Below, in pieces: positions 1 to 8,914 of a stretch of 64,000 nt of DNA. Under the pieces are notes generated by a model, which saw only the letters and a list, made by a program, of their open reading frames with translations, had not been told where the DNA came from and searched no databases. How positions within the stretch are numbered: position 1 is the first letter of the stretch; each line of letters begins with the position of its first letter. A program made the position numbers and the translations under genes. Source of the DNA: Chitinophagaceae bacterium (lineage in GTDB: Bacteria; Bacteroidota; Bacteroidia; Chitinophagales; Chitinophagaceae); NCBI GenBank assembly GCA_019752295.1, contig JAIEMK010000036.1, forward strand, positions 1-64,000. Direction: 5' to 3'.

Positions 1-312
1 ACCATCTACACCCACAATGGCTGCATAATCTTTACCGCCTCTTTTCCAATTAGGTGTTTTGCAGGGTTGAAAAAAAACCTTATCTGGCTGAAAAGCTTCC
101 ATATTTATTTTCCCCCAAATAGCTGCATTGTGCTGTTCTGGAGAACCGGCTAAACGCCCACCAATATTTTTCGTCAACTCCCTTAGCAGGTCATAGGCTT
201 TTCCATTGGTCATAATCTCATCTGCCATTCTTTTTATCATCACACTGTCTTTATTCAACTGGGCCGAAGTCATTAGTGGAAAGCAAAAAATAATGAATAA
301 TAGTATTCGCAT
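1..312 (-). CDS. Secreted M28-type peptidase, N-terminal part (cut by window edge)
   Basis: The frame opens at an ATG ending at 312 and runs off the left edge, so only 104 residues are visible. They start with a signal peptide (hydrophobic LLFIIFCFPLM, then TSAQ) and continue with LLRELTKNIGGRLAGSPE, a typical opening of secreted zinc aminopeptidases of family M28 (carboxypeptidase Q-like) in Bacteroidota. These act on peptides in the periplasm or outside the cell. The metal ligands lie in the missing part, so activity cannot be judged. The gene is divergent from the DinB-like gene, with 232 bp between them that hold both promoters but no further gene. The family call rests on a short stretch. 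Confidence 0.7.
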   Translation of the reverse strand, partial: MRILLFIIFCFPLMTSAQLNKDSVMIKRMADEIMTNGKAYDLLRELTKNIGGRLAGSPEQHNAAIWGKINMEAFQPDKVFFQPCKTPNWKRGGKDYAAIVGVDG

Positions 313-544
313 AAAGTAGGTTTTAGTATTCAGGGGTTTTAAATATAAACAACCTTTATCGGATTTTAGTTGATTATTGAATACCGCCCATCCATTAGAT
401 AAAACAGGTTGTGATAAATAAGAACTAAGAGCGTCAGGGATTAATTTTTTTGGGGGAACAGCAACCTTTTTAGGGGATTAATTGTATAGGAAAGAGAAAC
501 TTTATTAAGATTGCAAACCAGCTTATAAACCAAAACCAAACAAA

Positions 545-1075
545 ATGAAAAAAGCTAATTTATTCTTTGCACTTCTCTTCATGCTCTGTTCTTTTCAGAT
601 GCTGCACGCCCAGACCTCAAAAGAAGATCTGGTAAAAGATTGGGTAAGAGCAAAAGCATATACTAAAGAGTATTTAGACGTGATGCCCGAAAATGGATAT
701 GCATTGAAGCCTACTCCCGAAATGCGTTCGTTTGCAGAGCAGATGCTTCATTTAACAGATGCCAACTACAGTTTTACTTCTACTATCGCCGGAATCAAGA
801 GTCCGATGGCTATGGGAGAGGCAGAAAAAACAGCAGATAAGTCGAAAGAAAATGTAACCAAGATTGTGTTGGCAGGATATGATTATGTGATTGAGAACAT
901 CAACAAAATGAGTGCTGCACAATTAAATGAAACGGTAAAAATATTTGGCCGTTTTGAAATGACAAAAGCTGCCGCTTTCAATAAATGTTTTGAGCACCAA
1001 ACACACCACAGAGGGCAGGGTACCGTGTACATCCGATTAGCAGGAGCGAAACCCCCGCAGGAAAAATTATTTTGA
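545..1075 (+). CDS. Secreted DinB-like protein
   Basis: A 176-residue protein with a clear signal peptide (LFFALLFMLCSFQMLHAQ). The rest matches the DinB/YfiT four-helix fold: His69 in the first helix pair and a late H-x3-H pair (His151, His155) in HQTHHRGQ form the expected three-histidine metal site. DinB-like proteins include thiol-dependent transferases and many members of unknown role; most are cytoplasmic, whereas this one carries an export signal, so it probably works in the periplasm. It stands alone, followed by a strong terminator, and is convergent with the export operon that ends at 1222. Substrate unknown. Confidence 0.85.
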   Translation: MKKANLFFALLFMLCSFQMLHAQTSKEDLVKDWVRAKAYTKEYLDVMPENGYALKPTPEMRSFAEQMLHLTDANYSFTSTIAGIKSPMAMGEAEKTADKSKENVTKIVLAGYDYVIENINKMSAAQLNETVKIFGRFEMTKAAAFNKCFEHQTHHRGQGTVYIRLAGAKPPQEKLF

Positions 1076-1098
1076 TTTCATGAGCAGGCATTATTATG

Positions 1099-1139
1099 GA
1101 AAGGGCTATGGTTTAATACCATGGCCCTTTCTGTTTTTT
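1099..1139 (+). terminator. Rho-independent terminator after the DinB-like gene
   Basis: A 13-bp stem (1099-1111 with 1119-1131, one G-U pair) with a 7-base loop is followed by TGTTTTTT. It starts 23 bp after the DinB-like stop codon and lies between two convergent genes. Confidence 0.9.
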
Positions 1140-1221
1140 ACACTAACAGTTTTAATTTAGTAAATCGTCTTTGAAGTGGTAAAAGCTATTTTTTAAGCAA
1201 AGATTCTTTGCGGGCAGGTGC

Positions 1222-2370
1222 TTAAAAATTCCATTTTAGTCGCAGATTGGCTCTATGCAAAACAGCTTGCATATTTCCAGAAGCTTTATAAAAAAAAGAT
1301 TGCCACACCAAATCTGCATCCAGATTGGATGCAACATTGTATTTGATGGATGGAAACAGAATTATCATATCCATTTTGGGTGAGTAAACAAAAGTAAAAT
1401 TAGCGCTGATCAAAGGAGTAAATTCTTTCGAGAAACCTGTTGCAATATTCCACCTTGCCGGCATTAGGTTTGTTGGCGAAATTTTAAAATCAATTTTTGT
1501 CCAGTCATCTATTGGTTTTGCCATACCGTTTTGATTGTATAAAACTGACCCACTAATAAGCCATCCCTTTTTTAAAACATGTGTAAATTCAATAGTTCCG
1601 GTGAAGTTGCCAGTATCTTTTTTTGCAATAAACAATTGTGTTTCTCCTTTAAATCCAACATTGCCAAGACTTCCAGCCCATCCAAAACCAGTAGTAAAGT
1701 TACCCTGATAAGACCCGGCAATAAGCTGCATATCGTAGCCACCCTTGTTAAAAAAATATCGTGCTGCTGCGATAGTTTTATTATTTAATGCCGAAGCACT
1801 GATAGCAAGTTCCAGATTGTTAAAGTCGTTGAGCAGGTATTGCCATTTTAAAGCATCGCTTCCGGGTTTTTCTTCATAATCAAAATCCAGAAAATTATAA
1901 GTATTGAAAATGTCGTTGGGGTTCCATGTAGTTGTGATGCCCCAATTGATCCGTTGGCGGCCAAGTCGAAGGCTCCATTTGGCTCGATGATAATCAAGCC
2001 AGAATCTTTCGATATTGGTATGTAAAAGTAGGTTGTCTTGAATATTCGACACAGTAGACAAATTCAGCAACTCGTTCTGATTGCGTAACAATTCCGAATA
2101 GCCCGGTTTTTTTGTATCATCTCCCCAAATCAATCGAGCTCTCAATTCTAAAGCTCCATTGAAAAAGTTTGAAGGTTTCCATTTTCCGTTAAATCTACCA
2201 TGTACCAAATCTCCAACTATCATATTCTTGAACTGTCCGTCGACAGTAAAAAACTGAAGGTTTTTTAGATATCCGTTGCCTGTAAAAACTTTATTCACTA
2301 CTGTACTATCCTGTGCCATAGATAACACTGTGGCGATAATAAAAAATAGTACTAGAGATAATTTCTTCAC
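1222..2370 (-). CDS. Outer-membrane beta-barrel protein of the LolA/ABC operon
   Basis: A 382-residue protein with a signal peptide (LVLFFIIATVLSMAQ) and then alternating aromatic/polar strands typical of a porin-like barrel, for example LRLGRQRINWG and ALELRARLIWG, ending in the C-terminal strand ANLRLKWNF with a terminal Phe as in BAM substrates. GRQRINWG resembles motifs in DUF1302-type and alginate-export-type barrels, but I cannot assign it to a family. The start is GTG, overlapping the stop of the ATPase gene by four bases (GTGA), so the two are probably translationally coupled. As the last gene of the export operon it is the likely outer-membrane component. Confidence 0.7.
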   Translation of the reverse strand: MKKLSLVLFFIIATVLSMAQDSTVVNKVFTGNGYLKNLQFFTVDGQFKNMIVGDLVHGRFNGKWKPSNFFNGALELRARLIWGDDTKKPGYSELLRNQNELLNLSTVSNIQDNLLLHTNIERFWLDYHRAKWSLRLGRQRINWGITTTWNPNDIFNTYNFLDFDYEEKPGSDALKWQYLLNDFNNLELAISASALNNKTIAAARYFFNKGGYDMQLIAGSYQGNFTTGFGWAGSLGNVGFKGETQLFIAKKDTGNFTGTIEFTHVLKKGWLISGSVLYNQNGMAKPIDDWTKIDFKISPTNLMPARWNIATGFSKEFTPLISANFTFVYSPKMDMIILFPSIKYNVASNLDADLVWQSFFYKASGNMQAVLHRANLRLKWNF

Positions 2371-3098
2371 TTTACTAAAGTTGCCGATTGAATTTCCATT
2401 GTTGTTTTAGTGGGTGCAGAGTCATTTGTGATTTTCCCATCAACTAGTGTAATCACTCTTCTTGCTCTTTCAATTACGCGCTGATCATGAGTAGAAAAAA
2501 TAAAGGTCATATTTTCTTCTGCATTCAGTTTGGCCATGATATCTAACAAATTAGATGCAGATAAAGAGTCCAGATTTGCCGTTGGTTCGTCGGCCAAAAC
2601 AAATTGTGGTTTTGAAGCTAGGGCTCTCGCAACAGCCACTCTTTGTTGCTGACCACCAGACAGTTGTGAAGGCCTGTTATTCATTTTATCTTCAAGGCCA
2701 ATTTGCTTGAATAACTGCATCACCCTAGTTTGCATTTCGTCTTTCTTTTTATTTTGAAGCTGCATTATAAATTCAACATTTTCTCGAGCAGTTAACACAG
2801 GAACCAGATTAAAGGACTGAAACACAAATCCGATATTATGAAGTCTGAAATCGATCAACTCGTTGGCCGATAATTTGGTGATATCTTGCCCGTTAATTAT
2901 AATGCTTCCCTGATTCGGTTTATCTAATCCTCCTATCAAGTTGAGTAAAGTGGTTTTCCCTGAGCCCGAAGGGCCGACCAACGCAGTGAATTCTCCTCTT
3001 TCCAAATGAAGGTGCACATTGTTCACTGCATAAACTGGGAATGTACCCTGATTATATATTTTGCTGATATTATGTGCATCAATTACTGTGTTATCCAT
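2367..3098 (-). CDS. ABC transporter ATP-binding protein (LolD/MacB type)
   Basis: A 243-residue ATPase with Walker A GPSGSGKTT (42-50), Q-loop near FVFQSFNLVP (91-100), signature LSGGQ (146-150), Walker B VLADE (167-171) and a following D-loop and His switch (STHD). The pattern FQSFNLVPVLTARENVE is typical of the MacB/LolD branch, which powers FtsX-type permeases. These machines pull substrates out of the inner membrane or periplasm rather than importing solutes. The gene starts 10 bp after the second permease gene and overlaps the barrel gene by four bases. Its two permeases are almost certainly the genes just upstream. Confidence 0.95.
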   Translation of the reverse strand: MDNTVIDAHNISKIYNQGTFPVYAVNNVHLHLERGEFTALVGPSGSGKTTLLNLIGGLDKPNQGSIIINGQDITKLSANELIDFRLHNIGFVFQSFNLVPVLTARENVEFIMQLQNKKKDEMQTRVMQLFKQIGLEDKMNNRPSQLSGGQQQRVAVARALASKPQFVLADEPTANLDSLSASNLLDIMAKLNAEENMTFIFSTHDQRVIERARRVITLVDGKITNDSAPTKTTMEIQSATLVK

Positions 3099-3108
3099 AT
3101 ATCAAATT

Positions 3109-4323
3109 TTATCGGCTTAATGCTTCTACTGGCTGCAGTTTCAGTGCTTTTATTGCCGGCAGTAAGCTGGAAAGAACAGAAGTTGTAATTACGATCAGTA
3201 ATATCATCGGTAATTTATCTTGAGGAAACTCAGGGTAAATCATCGTGCTAAAGCCAAAGCTATTCATCATCTCGGATCCCATTCTGGAGAAGTCTAAGCC
3301 GTGGTTGTTGAAATAATTTGATACCAGCCAGCCAATCAAAATACCTATTGGTGTTCCAGCCAATGTTAAAAAAATGGTTTCAAATAAAATAAGGAAAAAT
3401 ATTTTGATGCGGCTGGTGCCCAAAGCAAGCATCATTCCAATTTCTCTGGTTCTTTCCAAAACCGCCATGAGCATGGTATTAATAATTCCGAATGAGAGAG
3501 CCATCATTATAATCACCATAATAATCAGTGTATACTGGTTAACCGTATTGACCATTAAATCTGTCTCTGGTGATATTTCTTGCCATGACTCAACTTTCAA
3601 TTGAGGATATTTTTTTTGTAAAATTTTTTGGACGATTTCCACATCATTGTCGTTTTTTAAGATGACGGCAATTTCATGAAATGCATTTCCAATAACTAGC
3701 AATGTGTTCAAATCCCAAATCGGCACATAAACATTTCTTTCGTCCATTGGTGCATTTTCGGTTTGATAGATTCCGGCAATCCGAAAAGCGCCAGATACAA
3801 TCGTTCCTGATGAATCAGTAAAAGTTAATACTGTCTTTGACCCCGGTTTTAATTTGAATTTGTTTGCAAGTTTTCGTCCTATCAAAATTTCATTATGTTT
3901 AATCGTATCAAAAAGCCTTCCTTCCACCAATTTTTTGCTCAAACTCGATCCCGTATACTCCAAATATGGATGTATTCCGTTTATTTGAACTCCTGCGCTA
4001 CCGGTAACAGACGATAACATGCCGGTTGTAATACTTCTGGGAATCATCGTTTTAACTTGTGATAACTGAGAAATAGTTTTTACTAGTTCATCATGCTCCT
4101 GCAAAATGTATTTAGCCTCGTAATTTTTTTTGAAATCGGTATCATGTAGTTGTATATGCCCTACTTCAGAATTGATCACTAAATGAACACGACTTTTTAT
4201 CATTCCGTGGTATAGAGCTGCTACTGCAATACCTGCAAAGAGTCCAATTGATATAGACAATATGATAATCAAGCTTCGCAATTTATTGCGCCAGATGTTT
4301 CTCCAGGCCATTGACAGTATCAT
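3109..4323 (-). CDS. FtsX/MacB-family ABC permease (second of two)
   Basis: A 404-residue permease that opens with MILSMAWRNIWRNKLRS, the usual amphipathic start of LolC/LolE-type permeases. One membrane helix follows (about 17-38), then a periplasmic MacB-like domain to about 250, then three membrane helices (about 265-290, 305-335, 370-395). ERTREIGMMLALG is the coupling-helix motif that contacts the ATPase. It is related to, but not a recent copy of, the permease just upstream; the two probably form a heterodimer as LolC and LolE do. Gaps to both neighbours are 10 bp. Confidence 0.92.
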   Translation of the reverse strand: MILSMAWRNIWRNKLRSLIIILSISIGLFAGIAVAALYHGMIKSRVHLVINSEVGHIQLHDTDFKKNYEAKYILQEHDELVKTISQLSQVKTMIPRSITTGMLSSVTGSAGVQINGIHPYLEYTGSSLSKKLVEGRLFDTIKHNEILIGRKLANKFKLKPGSKTVLTFTDSSGTIVSGAFRIAGIYQTENAPMDERNVYVPIWDLNTLLVIGNAFHEIAVILKNDNDVEIVQKILQKKYPQLKVESWQEISPETDLMVNTVNQYTLIIMVIIMMALSFGIINTMLMAVLERTREIGMMLALGTSRIKIFFLILFETIFLTLAGTPIGILIGWLVSNYFNNHGLDFSRMGSEMMNSFGFSTMIYPEFPQDKLPMILLIVITTSVLSSLLPAIKALKLQPVEALSR

Positions 4324-4333
4324 TCTTGTATAT

Positions 4334-5551
4334 TTATTGTTTCATTGCTGTTAAAGGATTCATACGAATTACTTTATAGATTGGATATAACGACATTGCT
4401 AAGCCAAAGGCAATCACTATCAATCCCTGATTAAAAAAGTTTCCCGGATCTGTAGATGCAGGGAAAATTGCTTCAAAACCAAAACGTTCATAAGCTCTGG
4501 CTGTTTCGCCACCCATTTTTAATGGATTTTTGTTTAAATAATAAACTAGTGGAATACTTGCCATGATACCCAAAAAACAACCTGCTAGCACGGTTAATAA
4601 AGACTCCATTACCAGTAAAAAAATGAGTTGCAATTTTTTCATACCAATAGCTACAAGCATACCCATTTCATATTTTCGTTCAATCATCATCATCAATAAT
4701 GTGCTTAAAATGCCAAAGCAAACAAGCATATAGAGTATGCCCTGAATAAATTTCATACTATTGGAATCCGATGCTATATGTTGTTTGATGTTGGGAAGTA
4801 AGTCAGCCCATGTCATCACCTCATATTCTCTTCCCAAAGAGGCCCGAATCTCTGAAGCAGTGGATGATAAATCATTAATATTATGCAACAAGATCGTGTA
4901 AGAGGTAATCATATTGTATGCACTAAAAAAATCCTGTGCGGTAGTAAGTGGCATATACAATATTTTATCGTTTAGATCTGGAGAGCCAAACTGTACAATT
5001 CCTTTTACTCTGTATTTTCCCGCAGCGGTTGACCCATGATAACCCTGCCCAATTAAAACTATTGTATCATTTACTTTTAACCTTAATTGATCGGCCAGAC
5101 CTTTCGCCAATAGCACCGACCGGTCTTCGTTCAAAAGATAGCCGCCAGATACAAGTCTGTTTTTTAATGATGTTATCAGATTTTCTTTTTCGGGTTCAAT
5201 TCCCACTACCATAACCCCTTTTGTTAAATCGCCCGAAGAAATCAAACCGAAGGATTCCAATCTGGATGCTATGGATGCAACATTTGAGTGTCCCAAAATC
5301 TGATTGATGCTTTTGGGAGAGGCTTCCATGCAATTATCCAAAACTTGTTCATCCCAGTATCCTTGTTTATGTATTTGTACATAACCTGTATAAAAGCCTA
5401 CAACATTTTTTACCAGATTATTAAATACGCCATCTTTTAGGCTACTGGTAAGAATAGATAAAATAACTGCAAAAAATATTGCTGACATGGTAATGGCTGT
5501 CCGATTTCGGTTGCGCCATATATTTTTCCATGCCATCTTTGCGAGCCACAT
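4334..5551 (-). CDS. FtsX/MacB-family ABC permease (first of two)
   Basis: A 405-residue permease with the same design as its partner: N-terminal MAWKNIWRNRNRT, one helix (about 15-37), a large periplasmic domain, then three C-terminal helices with the coupling motif ERKYEMGMLVAIG. I chose the ATG at 5551, one base after the stop of the LolA-like gene; a TTG three codons upstream is possible but would overlap that gene. With the adjoining permease and ATPase it should form a four-helix-per-subunit exporter in the inner membrane. Cargo is unknown; the LolA-like neighbour suggests a lipid or lipidated protein. Confidence 0.92.
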   Translation of the reverse strand: MWLAKMAWKNIWRNRNRTAITMSAIFFAVILSILTSSLKDGVFNNLVKNVVGFYTGYVQIHKQGYWDEQVLDNCMEASPKSINQILGHSNVASIASRLESFGLISSGDLTKGVMVVGIEPEKENLITSLKNRLVSGGYLLNEDRSVLLAKGLADQLRLKVNDTIVLIGQGYHGSTAAGKYRVKGIVQFGSPDLNDKILYMPLTTAQDFFSAYNMITSYTILLHNINDLSSTASEIRASLGREYEVMTWADLLPNIKQHIASDSNSMKFIQGILYMLVCFGILSTLLMMMIERKYEMGMLVAIGMKKLQLIFLLVMESLLTVLAGCFLGIMASIPLVYYLNKNPLKMGGETARAYERFGFEAIFPASTDPGNFFNQGLIVIAFGLAMSLYPIYKVIRMNPLTAMKQ

Positions 5552-5552
5552 A

Positions 5553-6293
5553 TCATTCAATTTTTTTCATTCTTTCAATTGTAAAAAAATTATCAGCAAT
5601 TGGTTTGTTAAACTGTAGAAATTGATAAATCATTTCTGTTTTTTGTCCTTTCTTATTAATGGGTATCATTTCAAAACGTGTAGGTATCAAACGATCATCC
5701 ATTATTTTGATATCAAATGCGTTCATAATATTCACCAAACTACCTTCCTCGTCATAAAAACGGATATGCAATTCCAGGAAGTCTTTTTTATCAATGCAAG
5801 TAATCAACTTACTCCAAATAATGGCCACACTGGGTTTGGGAATCATTCGGATTATATAACAACTGCGCCCCGCGATAACGGTATCACCTATTATTTGTTG
5901 ATCGTAATCATCTACAACAGATGATTCTTTTACTAGATCATCATTCGTAAAATCAGTACCCATCCATGACTGACTCATCATGGAAGGTGGAAGTTTAATA
6001 TTTCTTTCCAACGCAGGCATCCAATTCCAAACCTCTTTTTGTCTTTTAAGAAAAACAATCCCTTTCTCTTTCGCGGGAGATAGAATTTGAATCATCGTCA
6101 TATCATTGCCCTTTAACCAAGTTTTTACCTGCATTTCTCTACTCCATGTGGGGCGAATTGTTTTTATGATTATTATTGATTGAGAAGTAGTGCCTCTCAT
6201 TTTATCATTGGCCTGTTGAATAATTTGTTTTGCATTCTGGCCTTCAGAAAATATTGCAATAAAGAGTATAAAAAAGAAGATTAAAAAGCGCAT
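5553..6293 (-). CDS. LolA-like outer-membrane lipoprotein-sorting protein (COG2834)
   Basis: A 246-residue periplasmic protein with signal peptide (RFLIFFFILFIAIFSEGQ) and the half-barrel pattern of the COG2834/LolA-like family, including the typical segment PPSMMSQSWMGTDFTNDDL. Family members resemble LolA and LppX and have a hydrophobic cavity able to carry an acyl chain across the periplasm. The start is the ATG at 6293; a TTG at 6323 in the same frame is less likely because it would put charged residues before the signal peptide. It leads the operon with two permeases, ATPase and barrel. This is not the housekeeping LolA: it is larger and sits in a dedicated cluster. Confidence 0.88.
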   Translation of the reverse strand: MRFLIFFFILFIAIFSEGQNAKQIIQQANDKMRGTTSQSIIIIKTIRPTWSREMQVKTWLKGNDMTMIQILSPAKEKGIVFLKRQKEVWNWMPALERNIKLPPSMMSQSWMGTDFTNDDLVKESSVVDDYDQQIIGDTVIAGRSCYIIRMIPKPSVAIIWSKLITCIDKKDFLELHIRFYDEEGSLVNIMNAFDIKIMDDRLIPTRFEMIPINKKGQKTEMIYQFLQFNKPIADNFFTIERMKKIE

Positions 6294-6399
6294 AAGAGAA
6301 GTTTTGATATGGATAATTCTCAAAAAAAGTCGCTATAATCAATAATGCTATTCTTTACAAAGTTATGCCTGAAATCGCTAATATGGTCATAATTTAGCT

Positions 6400-7647
6400 A
6401 TGATGAAAAAGAAAGCAGATCGAAAACACCTCATACTTATTTTAGGTTTGTTAACCGCTATCGGGCCTTTGTCGATCGACATGTATCTGCCTGCATTTCC
6501 AGATATTGCCAAAGGTTTGCATGCATCTGTTTCTTCAGTGATGTTATCCTTGTCATCGTTTTTTATTGGTATCTCCCTTGGGCAATTGGTTTATGGACCA
6601 TTGCTAGAGCGATTTGGCAGAAAAAAACCTCTGTATTTTGGGCTGGTAATTTATGCACTCTCATCTGTAGCTTGTGCTACAACATTAACGGTGCATGGGT
6701 TAATTATATTCAGGCTTTTTCAGGCACTCGGCGGTTGTGTAGGTATGGTTGCCGCAAGGGCGATGGTGAGAGATTTATTTGAAGTAAAAGATAATGCGAA
6801 AGTATTTTCTACTCTGATGCTCGTAGTAGCAGTATCGCCAATTATTGCGCCAACACTAGGTGGATATATCACTGCTTACCTTGGTTGGAGGTATATTTTT
6901 GGAATGCTGATTGCCGTGATATCAATGATTCTTATTGCCGTTTATTTCTTTTTGCCTGAGAGTAAAAAACCGGATCCCGATTTTTCGCTCAAGCCCAATT
7001 CAATTCTCAAGAATTTTGTTGCCATTATAAAAAACCCGCAATTTAGCATGTTTACTTTTACAGGTGCAGTTGCTTATGCCGGGCTCTACGCTTATATCAG
7101 CGGTTCGCCTTATGTATTTATGGTGATCTTTAAAGTAAGTGAAAAATACTATGGTTGGATATTTGCATTTATAGCAGCCGGATTAATTAGTGCAAGCCAG
7201 TACAACAATTTTTTATTAAAAAAATATCGTTCCGAACAAATTATCAGGTGGGCATTGTACCTGCAAAATACAATGGGAATTTTGTTGCTGTCAACATCAT
7301 TACTGGGGATAGCTAATTTATACCTTACCATTATTTTGATCTTTCTTTTTTTATGCTGCCAGGGATGTATATTTCCCAACGCATCTGCACTTTCAATGGC
7401 TCCATTTGCACATAACGCCGGAACTGCCTCTGCGCTGATGGGATTTATACAATTGAGCTTTGGGGCGCTGATGTCGGCAATGGTTAGTTTCCTGCAAAAC
7501 GGCAGCTCCCTGCCAATGACCGGTGTGATGGCCTTTTGTTCCATATCTGCCTCCTTGGTTTTATTGTTTGGAAATAAAAGGATCGCCAATAAAGCCAGCG
7601 CAATTTTGGTTGAAGAAGAAGATGTGGAAATGATCAGTACACTATAA
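6400..7647 (+). CDS. Bcr/CflA-family drug efflux MFS transporter
   Basis: A 415-residue transporter with about 12 membrane helices. The opening LGLLTAIGPLSIDMYLPAFP and the loop 2-3 motif GPLLERFGRKKPL are diagnostic for the Bcr/CflA branch (DHA1 drug:H+ antiporters such as bicyclomycin or chloramphenicol exporters). It is divergent from the LolA-like operon, with about 106 bp between the starts, and ends just before the arsenic island; the first operator of that island begins 24 bp after its stop. No link to arsenic is implied by its family. Two ATG codons are adjacent (6400 and 6403). Confidence 0.92.
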   Translation: MMKKKADRKHLILILGLLTAIGPLSIDMYLPAFPDIAKGLHASVSSVMLSLSSFFIGISLGQLVYGPLLERFGRKKPLYFGLVIYALSSVACATTLTVHGLIIFRLFQALGGCVGMVAARAMVRDLFEVKDNAKVFSTLMLVVAVSPIIAPTLGGYITAYLGWRYIFGMLIAVISMILIAVYFFLPESKKPDPDFSLKPNSILKNFVAIIKNPQFSMFTFTGAVAYAGLYAYISGSPYVFMVIFKVSEKYYGWIFAFIAAGLISASQYNNFLLKKYRSEQIIRWALYLQNTMGILLLSTSLLGIANLYLTIILIFLFLCCQGCIFPNASALSMAPFAHNAGTASALMGFIQLSFGALMSAMVSFLQNGSSLPMTGVMAFCSISASLVLLFGNKRIANKASAILVEEEDVEMISTL

Positions 7648-7671
7648 AATAATTTGGCCTTTTCAAATTGT

Positions 7672-7687
7672 ATCGTAATATTGCGAT
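7672..7687. promoter_or_regulatory. ArsR-type operator before acr3
   Basis: ATCGTAATATTGCGAT is an inverted repeat (ATCGTAA / TTGCGAT, one mismatch, 2-bp spacer). It shares 14 of 16 bases with the perfect copy in front of arsR and lies about 98 bp before the acr3 start codon. It is the only such site I found before the acr3 operon. Confidence 0.75.
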
Positions 7688-7785
7688 GAAATAGCTACGC
7701 TAAGCTTCTACGACCTGGATGCTTTGCATTATTTAAACCTATTCAGCAATAGTACAATTCTATAAAACCAAAATCAGCCAAGAAA

Positions 7786-8868
7786 ATGACTGCAAACAAC
7801 TGCGCTCCGGCACACGAAAGAAAAAAATTAAGTTTCCTGGATCGGTTTTTAACCCTTTGGATTTTTCTTGCAATGGCAGTGGGGGTAGCCATCGGATATT
7901 TTTTTCCATCCTCTTCCGGTTTTATTAATTCTTTTTCTGCCGGTACTACCAATATTCCATTGGCAATAGGTTTGATACTAATGATGTATCCTCCTTTCAC
8001 AAAAGTAAAATACGATAAACTAAAAGAGGTATTCAAGAATACGAAAGTGCTTGGCGCTTCTTTATTATTGAACTGGGTTATCGGACCCATTTTGATGTTC
8101 CTCTTGGCAATTGGTTTTTTGCACAATTATCCGGAATACATGGTAGGATTAATTCTTATCGGGCTCGCCCGTTGTATTGCCATGGTGATTGTGTGGAACG
8201 AGTTAGCAGAAGGTAGTAGAGAATATGCAGCAGGGTTAGTAGCGTTGAATAGTGTATTTCAGGTTTTATTGTATAGTGTATATGCTTATTTTTTTATAAC
8301 GGTTTTGCCGCCCCTATTTGGTTTTAGCGGATCGATTGTCGATATAACGATCAGTCAAATTGCTGAGAGTGTTGCAATTTATCTGGGGGTACCTTTTTTA
8401 GCGGGATTTTTAACCCGATATTTTTTATTGAAACTAAAAGGAGAAGAATGGTATCAAAACAAATTTGTTCCATTTGTGTCTCCGATTACTTTAATCGCAT
8501 TGCTTTTTACCATTGTAGTAATGTTTAGTCTAAAAGGGAAACTGATTGTACAAATACCGTTGGATGTAGTTAGAATTGCGATACCACTGCTTATTTATTT
8601 TGCAATCATGTTTATCATTAGCTTCTTTATTGGAAAAAAATTAGGAGCCGATTATTCTACAAACGCATCAATTGCATTTACTGCAGCGGGGAATAATTTT
8701 GAACTTGCCATAGCCGTAGCAATTGGTGTTTTTGGCATTAATAGTGGCCAAGCTTTTGCGGGAGTAATTGGGCCGCTTGTAGAAGTGCCGGCTTTAATTG
8801 CGCTTGTAAACGTAGCGTTCTGGTTACGCAAAAAATATTATTCGGCACCAACCATAAACAGTAAATAG
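7786..8868 (+). CDS. acr3: Arsenite efflux permease, ACR3 family
   Basis: A 360-residue membrane protein with about ten helices. It carries the ACR3 hallmarks: [17 protein letters not shown] in helix 4, with the conserved Cys130 needed for arsenite handling in this family, and [20 protein letters not shown] near the C-terminus. ACR3 proteins expel As(III) from the cytoplasm using the proton-motive force. It is the first gene of a four-gene plus-strand block (acr3, ArsC-like, CcdA-Trx, phosphoesterase) and is preceded by an ArsR operator. The length and motifs are complete. Confidence 0.96.
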   Translation: MTANNCAPAHERKKLSFLDRFLTLWIFLAMAVGVAIGYFFPSSSGFINSFSAGTTNIPLAIGLILMMYPPFTKVKYDKLKEVFKNTKVLGASLLLNWVIGPILMFLLAIGFLHNYPEYMVGLILIGLARCIAMVIVWNELAEGSREYAAGLVALNSVFQVLLYSVYAYFFITVLPPLFGFSGSIVDITISQIAESVAIYLGVPFLAGFLTRYFLLKLKGEEWYQNKFVPFVSPITLIALLFTIVVMFSLKGKLIVQIPLDVVRIAIPLLIYFAIMFIISFFIGKKLGADYSTNASIAFTAAGNNFELAIAVAIGVFGINSGQAFAGVIGPLVEVPALIALVNVAFWLRKKYYSAPTINSK

Positions 8869-8914
8869 TTAGAGGGATACATCTAAAATTATAAGCCATT
8901 CAAAATCATATATC

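Noticed and set aside
7149-7589. 146-codon antisense frame in the Bcr/CflA gene
   Set aside because: Amino acid content is that of a reversed membrane-protein gene; no start signals or neighbours support it.
7743-8126. 127-codon frame antisense to the acr3 start
   Set aside because: Fully inside a clear ACR3 gene and has no recognisable family; a shadow frame.
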